Shown piece after piece: positions 35,106-43,646 of a DNA stretch of 64,000 nucleotides. The number at the start of each line of letters is the position of its first letter. The first letter of the stretch is position 1. Source of the DNA: Halobacillus andaensis. Its GTDB lineage: Bacteria; Bacillota; Bacilli; Bacillales; Halobacillaceae. Location of the stretch: positions 434,001 through 498,000 of the forward strand of contig NZ_BMEL01000001.1 in assembly GCF_014636475.1 (NCBI RefSeq), in the 5' to 3' direction. The notes under the pieces are model-generated. The model saw nothing but the letters and a program-made list of their open reading frames with translations. It was not told the origin of the DNA and searched no databases. The translations under genes and the position numbers were made by a program.

Positions 35106-35475
35106 GGGAGCAACAACCGTTGAAGCCAATGATGCTGAAGAGATTGTTGCTCGTTCTCGCGAGCTTGTCTTAGATATGATCGAAAAAAACGATATAGCTG
35201 CTGAAGACGTAGCTTCCGTTCTTTTTAGTGTAACAGAAGACCTCGATGCCGCATTTCCAGCAAAATCGATCAGAAGTATAAGTGGTTGGACTTATGTTCC
35301 TGTTATGTGTATGCAGGAGATTCCTGTTCCTAATAGTTTAAGTACGTGCATCAGAGTAATGATGACGGTCAATTCAGACTCATCTCAGAAAGATATCCAC
35401 CATGTTTATCATTACGGTGCTAAAGTATTACGACCGGATTTAGAGCAAGTGAGGAGTGAGAAACATGAAAGCTAA
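35092..35475 (+). CDS. aroH: Chorismate mutase AroH
   Basis: 127 aa from ATG 35092 after AGAGGTGAG; a TTG three bases earlier is possible. It is the trimeric AroH fold with R-G-I-R-G-A-T-T-V, P-A-K-S-I-R and catalytic R in C-I-R-V-M-M-T-V. It turns chorismate into prephenate. In B. subtilis trpEDCFBA follows; here hisC follows directly with the coding ends overlapping by 11 bases. Confidence 0.96.
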   Translation: MRGIRGATTVEANDAEEIVARSRELVLDMIEKNDIAAEDVASVLFSVTEDLDAAFPAKSIRSISGWTYVPVMCMQEIPVPNSLSTCIRVMMTVNSDSSQKDIHHVYHYGAKVLRPDLEQVRSEKHES

Positions 35476-36559
35476 AGAGATACTTAAAGGAATGACCCCT
35501 TATAAACCGGGTAAACAAATTGAAGAAGTGAAGAAAGAATATGGCCTGGATAAAATTGTGAAATTAGCTTCTAATGAGAACCCATTCGGCTTTTCACCTC
35601 AAGTAAAAAAGCAGCTTCCTCAATTAATAGAGCAATTAGAAAAGTATCCTGATGGCTACGCTAGTGCTCTGCGTAAAAAGATGGCTTCATTTTTAGAAGT
35701 AGACCAAGCACAATTAATCTTTGGAAATGGTTCTGATGAAATCGTCCAAATCATCTGTCGTACATTTTTAGAGGCTGGTGCTAATACCGTTATGGCTACG
35801 CCAACGTTCCCTCAATATAAGCATAATGCTTTAATAGAAGGAGCTGAAGTAAGGGAGGTTCCGTTAGAGGACGGTCGTCATGATCTTCCTTCTATGCTGG
35901 AACAAATTGACGAGCGTACACGTGTGTTGTGGTTATGTACCCCTAACAATCCGACCGGCGTTCATCTTTCAACGTCTGAGATCAAACAGGTGTTAGAAAA
36001 CTGCCCTTCGCATGTACTCGTTGTAATGGACGAAGCTTACTATGAATATATGGAAGCAGAAGATGCGTTTGATTCTCTGTCATCTCTTAATCAATACGAA
36101 AACCTTATCGTTTTACGAACGTTTTCAAAAGCATATGGTTTAGCGGGGTTAAGAATAGGTTACGGAGTGGCTCCTAAAGAAATTATTTCCACTTTAGAAC
36201 CAGCTAGAGAACCGTTTAACACCTCTACTATTGCTCAAGCAGCCGCACTATTGGCTTTAGATGATCAAGAATTTATTAATGAAACAACGACTGAAAATTC
36301 GATTAATAAAAGAAAATTAATGCAGTTTCTTGATGAACAAGGATTAGATTATTACCCTTCGGAAGCTAATTTTGTTTTGGTTCGTTTGCCTGTAAGCGGT
36401 GATGAGATGTTTGAGCATTTATTAAGCAAGGGATTTATTGTTCGATCAGGTGAAGCTCTAGGGCTTCCAAATTCAATTCGTTTAACGATTGGTAAAGAGG
36501 AAGATATGGCTGTCATTCAATCGGAAATTAAAGAAAGATTAATAGGTATTTCTAAATGA
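35465..36559 (+). CDS. hisC: Histidinol-phosphate / aromatic aminotransferase
   Basis: 364 aa from ATG 35465, eight bases after GAGGAG; GTG 35456 touches the site. PLP fold type I with S-N-E-N-P-F-G, T-P-N-N-P-T-G and the PLP Lys in T-F-S-K-A-Y-G. In this operon it serves tyrosine and phenylalanine synthesis as well as histidine. Confidence 0.95.
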   Translation: MKAKEILKGMTPYKPGKQIEEVKKEYGLDKIVKLASNENPFGFSPQVKKQLPQLIEQLEKYPDGYASALRKKMASFLEVDQAQLIFGNGSDEIVQIICRTFLEAGANTVMATPTFPQYKHNALIEGAEVREVPLEDGRHDLPSMLEQIDERTRVLWLCTPNNPTGVHLSTSEIKQVLENCPSHVLVVMDEAYYEYMEAEDAFDSLSSLNQYENLIVLRTFSKAYGLAGLRIGYGVAPKEIISTLEPAREPFNTSTIAQAAALLALDDQEFINETTTENSINKRKLMQFLDEQGLDYYPSEANFVLVRLPVSGDEMFEHLLSKGFIVRSGEALGLPNSIRLTIGKEEDMAVIQSEIKERLIGISK

Positions 36560-37656
36560 CTCAAACCGTATTTATTGTAGGGCTAGGTTTAATTGGTGGG
36601 TCAATTGCTATGAATGTAGCAAAGAAAAAGGAATGCAAGGTTATTGCCTTGGATCCTGATCCAAAAACGATTGATATGGCTAAAATACAGGGTGTTATTT
36701 ATGAAGAAGCAAAAGATTTTAAGTCAGGATGTCAGCAAGCGGATATCCTTATCTTAGCTACCCCTATTTCTGTAACTATTGATTATTTACAACAATTAAA
36801 TGATTGTCCATTAGAGAAACCTTTGCTTGTTACTGATGTATCTTCTGTAAAAAATAATGTTTTAGAAGCAGCTAATGTCATTACAAACGATCAAGTGACT
36901 TTTGTGGGCGGGCACCCAATGGCAGGTTCTCATAAGCAAGGATACTCAGCTGCTAAGCCTCATTTATTTGAGAATGCCATTTACGTGTTAACCCCTAGTA
37001 AAACGTCAAACGGAGCTCAAGCAAAGCGTTTGCAGGAATTATTAGAGGAGACGAAAGCTAGGTTTATTACTCTTAGTACAAAAGAACACGATGAAATGAC
37101 AGCCGTTATTTCTCACTTTCCACATCTAATAGCATCCTCTCTTGTACACCAAGCGAAGGAATGGCAAAAAACACATCCATACCTTGAGCATTTAGCAGCC
37201 GGCGGGTTTCGTGACATAACAAGGATTGCTTCGAGCAACCCTACATTATGGCAGGACATCTTTTTTCAAAACCGTACACTGCTTATTCAGATGCTTGGTG
37301 ATTGGATTGATGAAATGCAAGAGCTGCAATCTTTGTTACAGGATAGAGAAGCACAAACGACCTACGAATATTTACTTCAGGCTAAACAGTACCGTGATGG
37401 ATTACCTGCAAAAGAGAAAGGTGCCATACCGGCCTTTTATGATCTTTATGTTGATATTCATGACCAGCCAGGGGCCATCTATAAAGTTATCCAGCAGCTA
37501 GCTGAAACTGAAATTAGCATTAAAAACATTGAAATCCTCGAAATTAGAGAAGGAATTACTGGAGTGTTAAGAATTAGCTTCTCCTCAAGCAAAGAGCAAA
37601 AAATGAGTTATGATCTGTTATCAAGCAGAGGATATGAAGTGATGATTGAAGAATAG
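36556..37656 (+). CDS. tyrA: Prephenate dehydrogenase
   Basis: 366 aa, overlapping hisC by four bases. N-terminal NAD fold G-L-G-L-I-G-G-S, H-P-M-A-G-S-H near residue 115, and a C-terminal ACT domain (about 295-366) for feedback by tyrosine. It oxidises prephenate to 4-hydroxyphenylpyruvate. Confidence 0.96.
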   Translation: MTQTVFIVGLGLIGGSIAMNVAKKKECKVIALDPDPKTIDMAKIQGVIYEEAKDFKSGCQQADILILATPISVTIDYLQQLNDCPLEKPLLVTDVSSVKNNVLEAANVITNDQVTFVGGHPMAGSHKQGYSAAKPHLFENAIYVLTPSKTSNGAQAKRLQELLEETKARFITLSTKEHDEMTAVISHFPHLIASSLVHQAKEWQKTHPYLEHLAAGGFRDITRIASSNPTLWQDIFFQNRTLLIQMLGDWIDEMQELQSLLQDREAQTTYEYLLQAKQYRDGLPAKEKGAIPAFYDLYVDIHDQPGAIYKVIQQLAETEISIKNIEILEIREGITGVLRISFSSSKEQKMSYDLLSSRGYEVMIEE

Positions 37657-37667
37657 GAGGCTTTATC

Positions 37668-38957
37668 ATGTCAGAAATAAAATTACAGCCAGCCTCTACA
37701 GGGATCAAAGGCACGCTCTCAGTACCTGGGGATAAATCGATTTCTCACCGTTCGATTATTTTCTCTGCTTTAGCAGAGGGGACTTCTCATATCTCAAATT
37801 TTTTAACGGGTGAAGATTGTCTTCGCACCGTTCAAGCTTTTAGAGAATTTGGAGTTGAAATTAAACAAGAAGGAACGAACGTTACGGTGCAGGGCAAAGG
37901 GTTAGATGCTCTTAGAGCGCCTGTAAATCCAATCTATTTTGGGAATTCGGGTACTACGGCACGTTTAATGAGCGGAGTTTTATCAGCTCTCCCATTATTT
38001 AGCACGGCATACGGTGACCCTTCCCTGTCAAAGCGCCCGATGGATCGTGTAGTTGAACCTTTATCAGAAATGGGAGCTGAAATTACTGGACGTGAAAAAG
38101 GAAAGTTCCTGCCTTTAGCATTTAACGGACAGAAATTGCGAGGCGCTACGATTGAAATGAAAGTAAAAAGTGCTCAAGTCAAATCTGCTTTGTTATTAGC
38201 AGGAATGCTGGCAGAGGGCGAGACTGTTATTTATGAAAAGGGAATTACTAGGAATCACACCGAAATGCTAATGTCTCAATATGGAATTTCCTTAGATAAA
38301 CAAGGGAATAAGCTAACGATTTCTGGTAATCAACAGCCACAAGCTTCGAACCTAACCGTTCCAGGGGATATCTCATCTGCTGCTTTTTTCATTGTAGCGG
38401 CAGCTATAACGCCTAACAGTTCTATTAGCATTGAGAATGTAGGTTTAAACCCCACGAGGGATGGGATTATCACTGCGCTCAAAAAAATGGGTGCTCATAT
38501 TGAAGTGGATCAGGTTGAAAAGGTTGGACATGAACCAGTAGGACGCGTTTATGTGAAAACCAGTGAACTTAAAGGGTGTACGTTTGAAGGTGAATTAATT
38601 CCTAACTTAATTGACGAAATTCCAATCTTAGCTCTTGCAGCGACTCAGGCAGAAGGTACCACTTACATTAAAGATGCTAAAGAGTTAAGGGTGAAAGAAA
38701 CGGATAGAATTGAAGCTGTTGTAACGAACTTACGCAAATTAGGAGCGGAAGTAGAGCCAACAGAAGATGGTATGATTATTTCTGGTAAGAATAAATTAAC
38801 TGGAGGCTCGGTTGATTCATATGGGGATCACCGAATCGGCATGATGGGCGCGATAGCTTCATTAATAACAGAAGGAACCGTCCTCATTCAGGATAAAGAG
38901 TGTATTAATATTTCTTATCCTAATTTTTTTGATCACTTAAAAAAGGTTTGTAAATAA
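37668..38957 (+). CDS. aroA: 5-enolpyruvylshikimate-3-phosphate synthase
   Basis: 429 aa. G-D-K-S-I-S-H-R near residue 22, G-N-S-G-T-T-A-R-L near residue 92, and V-K-E-T-D-R-I near residue 343. Gly/Ala positions in the L-x-x-G-N-S-G-T loop are typical of the B. subtilis class. Called aroE in B. subtilis. AGGAGG precedes the ATG. Confidence 0.97.
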   Translation: MSEIKLQPASTGIKGTLSVPGDKSISHRSIIFSALAEGTSHISNFLTGEDCLRTVQAFREFGVEIKQEGTNVTVQGKGLDALRAPVNPIYFGNSGTTARLMSGVLSALPLFSTAYGDPSLSKRPMDRVVEPLSEMGAEITGREKGKFLPLAFNGQKLRGATIEMKVKSAQVKSALLLAGMLAEGETVIYEKGITRNHTEMLMSQYGISLDKQGNKLTISGNQQPQASNLTVPGDISSAAFFIVAAAITPNSSISIENVGLNPTRDGIITALKKMGAHIEVDQVEKVGHEPVGRVYVKTSELKGCTFEGELIPNLIDEIPILALAATQAEGTTYIKDAKELRVKETDRIEAVVTNLRKLGAEVEPTEDGMIISGKNKLTGGSVDSYGDHRIGMMGAIASLITEGTVLIQDKECINISYPNFFDHLKKVCK

Positions 38958-38975
38958 GAATTCATAGATTAACTA

Positions 38976-39028
38976 GAGCTCTCATACGATATAAAAAGCC
39001 TGTTGGAGGTTTTATCGTATGAGAGCTC
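38976..39028 (+). promoter_or_regulatory. 16-bp perfect hairpin enclosing SD in loop and start codon in stem
   Basis: Bases 38976-38991 are the exact reverse complement of 39013-39028. The 21-base loop contains GGAGG (39005-39009) and the ATG at 39019-39021 is inside the right arm. There is no T-run, so it is not a standard terminator. In mRNA it would lock the start codon of the following gene; as DNA it could be an operator. Confidence 0.7.
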
Positions 39029-39891
39029 ACTGGTTTCATGGGACAATTTATGAAGATAGTCACAGCTTCTATGGGGAGTTGTTTGTGGATCATGATAAAT
39101 TCAAAGATCCTTCCGAAGCCTATGGTCATATTTTAAATGTCAACGTCAATAAATTTATTATTGCTCCTGGCCATGTCATGTTAGATACATCGTTCCCCTT
39201 GAGTCGTTCTCCTTCTCACGTAAGTCAATGCTATGAATACATGAAAAAAGGATGTACGCTGCTGCTTATACAACTTTTTATTTATACGAGAAAACACTTT
39301 AAAAAAGAGTACGAGCAGATGCAGAACTTCTTAAAAGATTTGCCGTTGGATTATATGATTGTCCCTCGAATTTCTTCTCATGTCTTGCACCCAGAAATGA
39401 TACGGTATTTTGCCTTGGAAAAAGCCCCTTTTATTATCGTTCATGCTGAATCAACGGAACAACTGGAAGATGTGGCTTGGGGATGGATAGCCCAAGCTCA
39501 AAGCCACCGTCGAATTCCCCTTACTTATAGTGTCAAAAATAGTAGAAATAGTGAGATGAATAACGAAAGGTTTTGGACAACCCTTACACATAATTATGGT
39601 ATCATTAAGTTATCTCAACCTATTACTAATGGAAGGTTAACACTTCAAAATATGAAAGATACCGGCATATATCCTTATAAAGGAACATTAAGAACTCATG
39701 CATATGCTGATTATAATTTATATGAGAAGACCTCAATCGAGTTGATTGATGAAGAAGAAAATTTCTTATATCATGAACCTGTTCCAGCTATTACTGTAAT
39801 GAGGGGACGTCCAATCCAGGTTCAACAAAAAGTTGAACCAAATACAAAAGGCATATTTTTTAAAAGCTCGATTTACAAACATTTTGTCTAA
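39019..39891 (+). CDS. Unrecognised 290-aa protein after aroA
   Basis: I do not recognise a named family. It is soluble, without signal peptide or membrane spans. A segment V-N-K-F-I-I-A-P-G-H-V-M-L-D (about 43-56) and later strands P-F-I-I-V-H-A-E-S (about 136-144) vaguely recall the barrel of amidohydrolases, but no H-x-H metal pair is visible. The start ATG 39019 has GGAGG ten bases before it, both in a strong hairpin. It sits between aroA and ypiA, where B. subtilis has nothing. Codon use looks like its neighbours. Confidence 0.75.
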   Translation: MRAHWFHGTIYEDSHSFYGELFVDHDKFKDPSEAYGHILNVNVNKFIIAPGHVMLDTSFPLSRSPSHVSQCYEYMKKGCTLLLIQLFIYTRKHFKKEYEQMQNFLKDLPLDYMIVPRISSHVLHPEMIRYFALEKAPFIIVHAESTEQLEDVAWGWIAQAQSHRRIPLTYSVKNSRNSEMNNERFWTTLTHNYGIIKLSQPITNGRLTLQNMKDTGIYPYKGTLRTHAYADYNLYEKTSIELIDEEENFLYHEPVPAITVMRGRPIQVQQKVEPNTKGIFFKSSIYKHFV

Positions 39892-39910
39892 TCGTTGAAA
39901 GGAAGTCAGT

Positions 39911-41164
39911 ATGGAGGAAATTCATAAAGCGATCCAAGCAATGGAAGCAGAAAAAACGGAAGAAGCTATAACAATACTACAGCAATATTTGCCAGAAGCA
40001 GACGAAGAAGAGCGCTTTACGATAACTGAACTTTATATTCAATGGGGAATGTTAGAAGAAGCGAAAATGATTTTGCAGGAATTAATTCAGCGCTATCCAA
40101 AAGAAGCGGAATTAAAAGTGATGATGGCTGAAATTCATATCGATCTAAATGAAGACGAGGATGCTATTAGTTTATTAAATGAATTTACACCTGAGGATGA
40201 AGGTTATTTAGAATCTCTTCTTCAGCTGGCAGATCTCTATCAGTCGCAAGGGCTTTTCGAAGTAGCTGAACAAAAGTTGCTTGCTGCTAAGCAATTAGAA
40301 CCGAATGAAGCTGTTATTGATTTCGCTTTAGGTGAGTTAGCATTTTCTAATGGGGAATATAATAAATGTATCCCGTTTTATGAAAATGCGATGCATCACC
40401 AGCCGGTAATTGCGGATATCGAAGTGGCGACACGGCTAGCTGAGGCTTTTGCTGCAAGTGGAGAGTTTGAAAAATCACTTGATTATTATGAAAAAGTGGA
40501 AGAAGATAACGCTGACGTGCTATTCCGTTATGGATTTGTAGCGTTTCAAGCGCTGCGAAACGATATTGCCATTCACGTTTGGGAACGTCTCATTGAAGAT
40601 GATCCTTATTATCAATCTGTTTATCCGTTACTAGCCCAAGCTTATGAAGCAGAGGGAATGCCTAAAGAAGCATTAAATATGGCTGAAAAAGGGTTAGCTA
40701 AAGATGAATACAATAAAGAGCTTTATCATTTAGTAGGAACGCTGTCGCATAAAGCTGGAGATAAAGAAGCAGGATACCGCTATATGAGAGAAGCAGTCGC
40801 ACTTGATCCAGGATATAAGGAAGCCGTTCTCTTCTTAATTGAAAATTATAAAAGTGATGGGGACCATGAATCCATCATAGAATTAATTAATCAGCTTCTT
40901 ACGTTGGGCGAGGAAGATCCGTATTATTTATTCGAACTTGCTAAAGCCTATGAGGAAGAGGAAGATTATAAACAAGCCCTAGAACATTATCAAAATGCTT
41001 ATCCATCTCTTAAAGATGATGACGTATTCCTTAAGGCTTATGGTTATTTCTTGGTAGAAGAAGGAAGGATGAGGGAAGGCCAGCAAGTACTAGAAGAATA
41101 CTTGGCCATTGAACCGTCCAACACTGAAGTGGAAGAATTTATCCATCGATTAAAGGAAATGTAA
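39911..41164 (+). CDS. ypiA: Tetratricopeptide-repeat protein YpiA
   Basis: 417 aa made almost wholly of TPR-like helical repeats (for example L-Q-L-A-D-L-Y-Q-S-Q-G and L-A-K-A-Y-E-E-E-E-D-Y-K-Q-A-L). It has an acidic character. Place and length match YpiA. Work in Listeria and Bacillus links YpiA and YpiB (ReoY) to control of MurA degradation by ClpCP; applying that here is inference. Confidence 0.92.
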   Translation: MEEIHKAIQAMEAEKTEEAITILQQYLPEADEEERFTITELYIQWGMLEEAKMILQELIQRYPKEAELKVMMAEIHIDLNEDEDAISLLNEFTPEDEGYLESLLQLADLYQSQGLFEVAEQKLLAAKQLEPNEAVIDFALGELAFSNGEYNKCIPFYENAMHHQPVIADIEVATRLAEAFAASGEFEKSLDYYEKVEEDNADVLFRYGFVAFQALRNDIAIHVWERLIEDDPYYQSVYPLLAQAYEAEGMPKEALNMAEKGLAKDEYNKELYHLVGTLSHKAGDKEAGYRYMREAVALDPGYKEAVLFLIENYKSDGDHESIIELINQLLTLGEEDPYYLFELAKAYEEEEDYKQALEHYQNAYPSLKDDDVFLKAYGYFLVEEGRMREGQQVLEEYLAIEPSNTEVEEFIHRLKEM

Positions 41165-41190
41165 TTTTAACAAGCGCAGGAGGGGCGCCT

Positions 41191-41757
41191 ATGGAAACAC
41201 CGATTTCTGTTAATGAAAAAAAAGAATTTGTCCGTTGGTTCTTAAATCATTATCAATTGAAGAAGCGGGAAAGTGTCTGGATTCTAAATTATTTAATGAA
41301 CCATGAATCTTTGCTCTCATCCGTGTGTTTCGTAGAAGACGTTAAGTTGTGTCCACGTGGGATGGAAATTACAGCTCAAGGAGTGAAGGATCCTCCATTT
41401 CGCTTTTACAAAGGTCAAGTAATGACGAATGATGCGGAGAAGTCGTTTCATGACCTGAGAATGAATCAAGACGAACCGATTTATATTCAAATGAACTTTG
41501 AAAATGCTCATCAATGTTCGATGTATGCCCTAGTCCTTGAAGAGAACCCGTATTTACCGAAAGATCATTATGTAAATGAAAGTGATCGAGAAGAGGCAGA
41601 ACATGTACTGTCTATCAGCCTACTGGCATTTAAAAAGCAGCAGCTGGAGAAGGAAATAGATGAATCACTGCAAAGCGGGGATCAAAGTCGTTTTAAACAA
41701 TTAGCCGAAGCTTTAAAAGATGTGAATGAAGCTTTAAAGTATACTCAAGTGGAATAG
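41191..41757 (+). CDS. ypiB: YpiB family protein (UPF0302, ReoY homologue)
   Basis: 188 aa. N-terminal F-V-R-W-F-L-N-H-Y-Q-L-K region and C-terminal helix with D-E-S-L-Q-S-G-D match UPF0302. The Listeria homologue ReoY adjusts ClpCP turnover of MurA and so peptidoglycan synthesis. It lies 26 bases after ypiA; RBS AGGAGGGG. Confidence 0.92.
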   Translation: METPISVNEKKEFVRWFLNHYQLKKRESVWILNYLMNHESLLSSVCFVEDVKLCPRGMEITAQGVKDPPFRFYKGQVMTNDAEKSFHDLRMNQDEPIYIQMNFENAHQCSMYALVLEENPYLPKDHYVNESDREEAEHVLSISLLAFKKQQLEKEIDESLQSGDQSRFKQLAEALKDVNEALKYTQVE

Positions 41758-41793
41758 CTAAGAGGAAATTTGTCCTCTTAGCTTTTCTTTTTG
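41756..41793 (+). terminator. Terminator of ypiA-ypiB
   Basis: AGCTAAGAGGA pairs with TCCTCTTAGCT, then T-rich TTTTCTTTTT. The ypiB TAG is in the left arm. Confidence 0.9.
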
Positions 41794-41844
41794 TTTATTT
41801 TTAGTAAAATAGACTAAAGTAAGAAAGGAATGGGATCGTAAACT

Positions 41845-42303
41845 ATGCAATGGACAAAAGATGATACTGAACTCTATTTAGCTGAAAAGAAATATGTAGA
41901 CACCTTAATCATCCCCCTTATTCCATTTAACCCTGAAACGGATGGAACCATAGCGAAAGAAGCTTTTCAAAGAGAATTAAATCATTTGACTACTCACTTG
42001 TTAGAAAAAGGTTATAGGGGCCGCATTTTATTAGCTCCTGACTATAATTACATAACCGGAAACTATGAAGCAGAGTCTCAAAGAATTAATCAATGGATTG
42101 AAAAGTTTGAAAAACAGCCGTTTGAACATGTATTTTTATTTACTTTTGATACAAAATGGAAGAGATGGGAAAAAGAATTGAAAGGACATTTGCTATGGGT
42201 GCCTAGTTTACACGAAAGAAATTTACAATCTACTGAAACGAGGTCGTTTGTAAAAGAACAGGTGAATCAAATTAGTGACCTTATAAAAGCTTACTGGGAT
42301 TGA
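41845..42303 (+). CDS. ypiF: YpiF family protein (DUF2487)
   Basis: 152 aa soluble protein with Y-V-D-T-L-I-I-P-L-I-P and W-V-P-S-L. Size and location just before qcrA match YpiF. Function unknown. AAGAAAGGAATGGG precedes the ATG. Confidence 0.88.
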   Translation: MQWTKDDTELYLAEKKYVDTLIIPLIPFNPETDGTIAKEAFQRELNHLTTHLLEKGYRGRILLAPDYNYITGNYEAESQRINQWIEKFEKQPFEHVFLFTFDTKWKRWEKELKGHLLWVPSLHERNLQSTETRSFVKEQVNQISDLIKAYWD

Positions 42304-42333
42304 CTAAAACTTTCCTTTAACGTCGATATTTTA

Positions 42334-42362
42334 TTGACCAGGCTATAAGATTGCGCTATCAT
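42334..42362 (+). promoter_or_regulatory. Sigma-A promoter of qcrABC
   Basis: TTGACC (42334-42339), 17-base spacer, TATCAT (42357-42362), about 70 bases before qcrA. Confidence 0.65.
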
Positions 42363-42432
42363 AGTAATGTCCTAGTAAACTGTATGTAACCGATCCATGT
42401 CGCATGGATTACAGCATAGAGGGGGGAAAAGA

Positions 42433-42930
42433 ATGAGCGATAAACAAAGAGTATCCCGTCGTCAATTTTTAAACTACACACTGACAGGTGTTGGTGGTTT
42501 TATGGCTGCAGGAATGCTTGCACCAATGGTTAGGTTTGCCATTGATCCTGTGCTGAAGCCGTCGGCTGCTGGAGACTTTCAATCTGTTGCATCCGTTGAT
42601 GAAATTACAAATGAGCCGCAAAGATTTGAGTGGATTGTTGAACAAGTTGATGGTTGGTATGAATCAGAGGTACAAAAAACGGCATGGGTGTACCGAACGG
42701 AGGATGATGAAATTGTTGCCTTGTCACCAATTTGTACGCATTTAGGCTGTACAGTTGATTGGGCATCAAATGAAGAGTATCCAGATGAGTTTTACTGTCC
42801 ATGTCACGCTGGTCGTTATACAAAGGATGGAGTGAATGTTCCTGGCACACCGCCTACTGCACCATTACCTTTATTCGACCATAAAGTAGAGGAAGGTATG
42901 TTGTACCTTGGACAAGAACAAGAGAGATAG
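42433..42930 (+). CDS. qcrA: Menaquinol:cytochrome c reductase iron-sulfur subunit
   Basis: 165 aa from ATG 42433 after GGGGGG. The twin-arginine-like S-R-R-Q-F-L-N and one membrane span (about 12-33) lead to a Rieske domain. Cluster ligands are in C-T-H-L-G-C and C-P-C-H-A-G, and the disulfide Cys pair is present. It takes electrons from menaquinol. Confidence 0.97.
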   Translation: MSDKQRVSRRQFLNYTLTGVGGFMAAGMLAPMVRFAIDPVLKPSAAGDFQSVASVDEITNEPQRFEWIVEQVDGWYESEVQKTAWVYRTEDDEIVALSPICTHLGCTVDWASNEEYPDEFYCPCHAGRYTKDGVNVPGTPPTAPLPLFDHKVEEGMLYLGQEQER

Positions 42931-42942
42931 GGGGCGTAAATC

Positions 42943-43617
42943 ATGCTACAGAGAATTTATGATTGGGTCGATGAGCGCGTAGACATCACACCATTATGGC
43001 GTGATATCGCCGACCACGAAGTGCCCGAGCATGTCAACCCTGCCCACCACTTTTCCGCATTCGTTTATTGTTTTGGTGGCTTGACATTCTTTGTTACGGT
43101 AATTCAAATTTTATCAGGGATGTTTTTAACGATGTATTACGTACCTGATATTGAAAATGCTTGGGAATCTGTTTACTACTTACAAAGAGAAGTAGCTTAT
43201 GGACAGATCGTTCGTGGGATGCATCACTGGGGAGCAAGTCTTGTTATCGTCATGTTATTTCTACATACTTTACGGGTGTTTTTCCAAGGCGCATATAAGA
43301 AACCTCGTGAATTAAACTGGATTGTAGGTGTGCTTTTATTCTTCGTCATGCTTGGCTTAGGATTTACAGGTTACTTACTTCCGTGGGATAACAAAGCTTA
43401 CTTTGCCACTCAGGTCGGCCTGGAAATTGCAGCTGCAACACCTGTAATCGGTGATAGTATTCGATCGCTATTAGCAGGAGATCCAACAATTGTAGGAGCG
43501 CAGACATTAACACGTTTCTTTGCGATCCATGTGTTTTTCTTGCCTGCAGCATTATTCGGTTTAATGGCTGCTCACTTTGTTTTAATTCGAAAACAAGGAA
43601 TTTCCGGTCCACTATAA
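42943..43617 (+). CDS. qcrB: Menaquinol:cytochrome c reductase cytochrome b subunit
   Basis: 224 aa, cytochrome b6 type with four membrane helices and two His pairs (H-H-W-G, H-T-L-R, H-V-F-F, H-F-V-L). The covalently bound c-type haem Cys of b6 proteins is expected in the N-terminal helix region (F-V-Y-C-F-G). Gap to qcrA is 12 bases; RBS AGGGGGCG. Confidence 0.97.
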   Translation: MLQRIYDWVDERVDITPLWRDIADHEVPEHVNPAHHFSAFVYCFGGLTFFVTVIQILSGMFLTMYYVPDIENAWESVYYLQREVAYGQIVRGMHHWGASLVIVMLFLHTLRVFFQGAYKKPRELNWIVGVLLFFVMLGLGFTGYLLPWDNKAYFATQVGLEIAAATPVIGDSIRSLLAGDPTIVGAQTLTRFFAIHVFFLPAALFGLMAAHFVLIRKQGISGPL

Positions 43618-43646
43618 AATGGAAATGATGTAAAGGAGGGAAAGCT

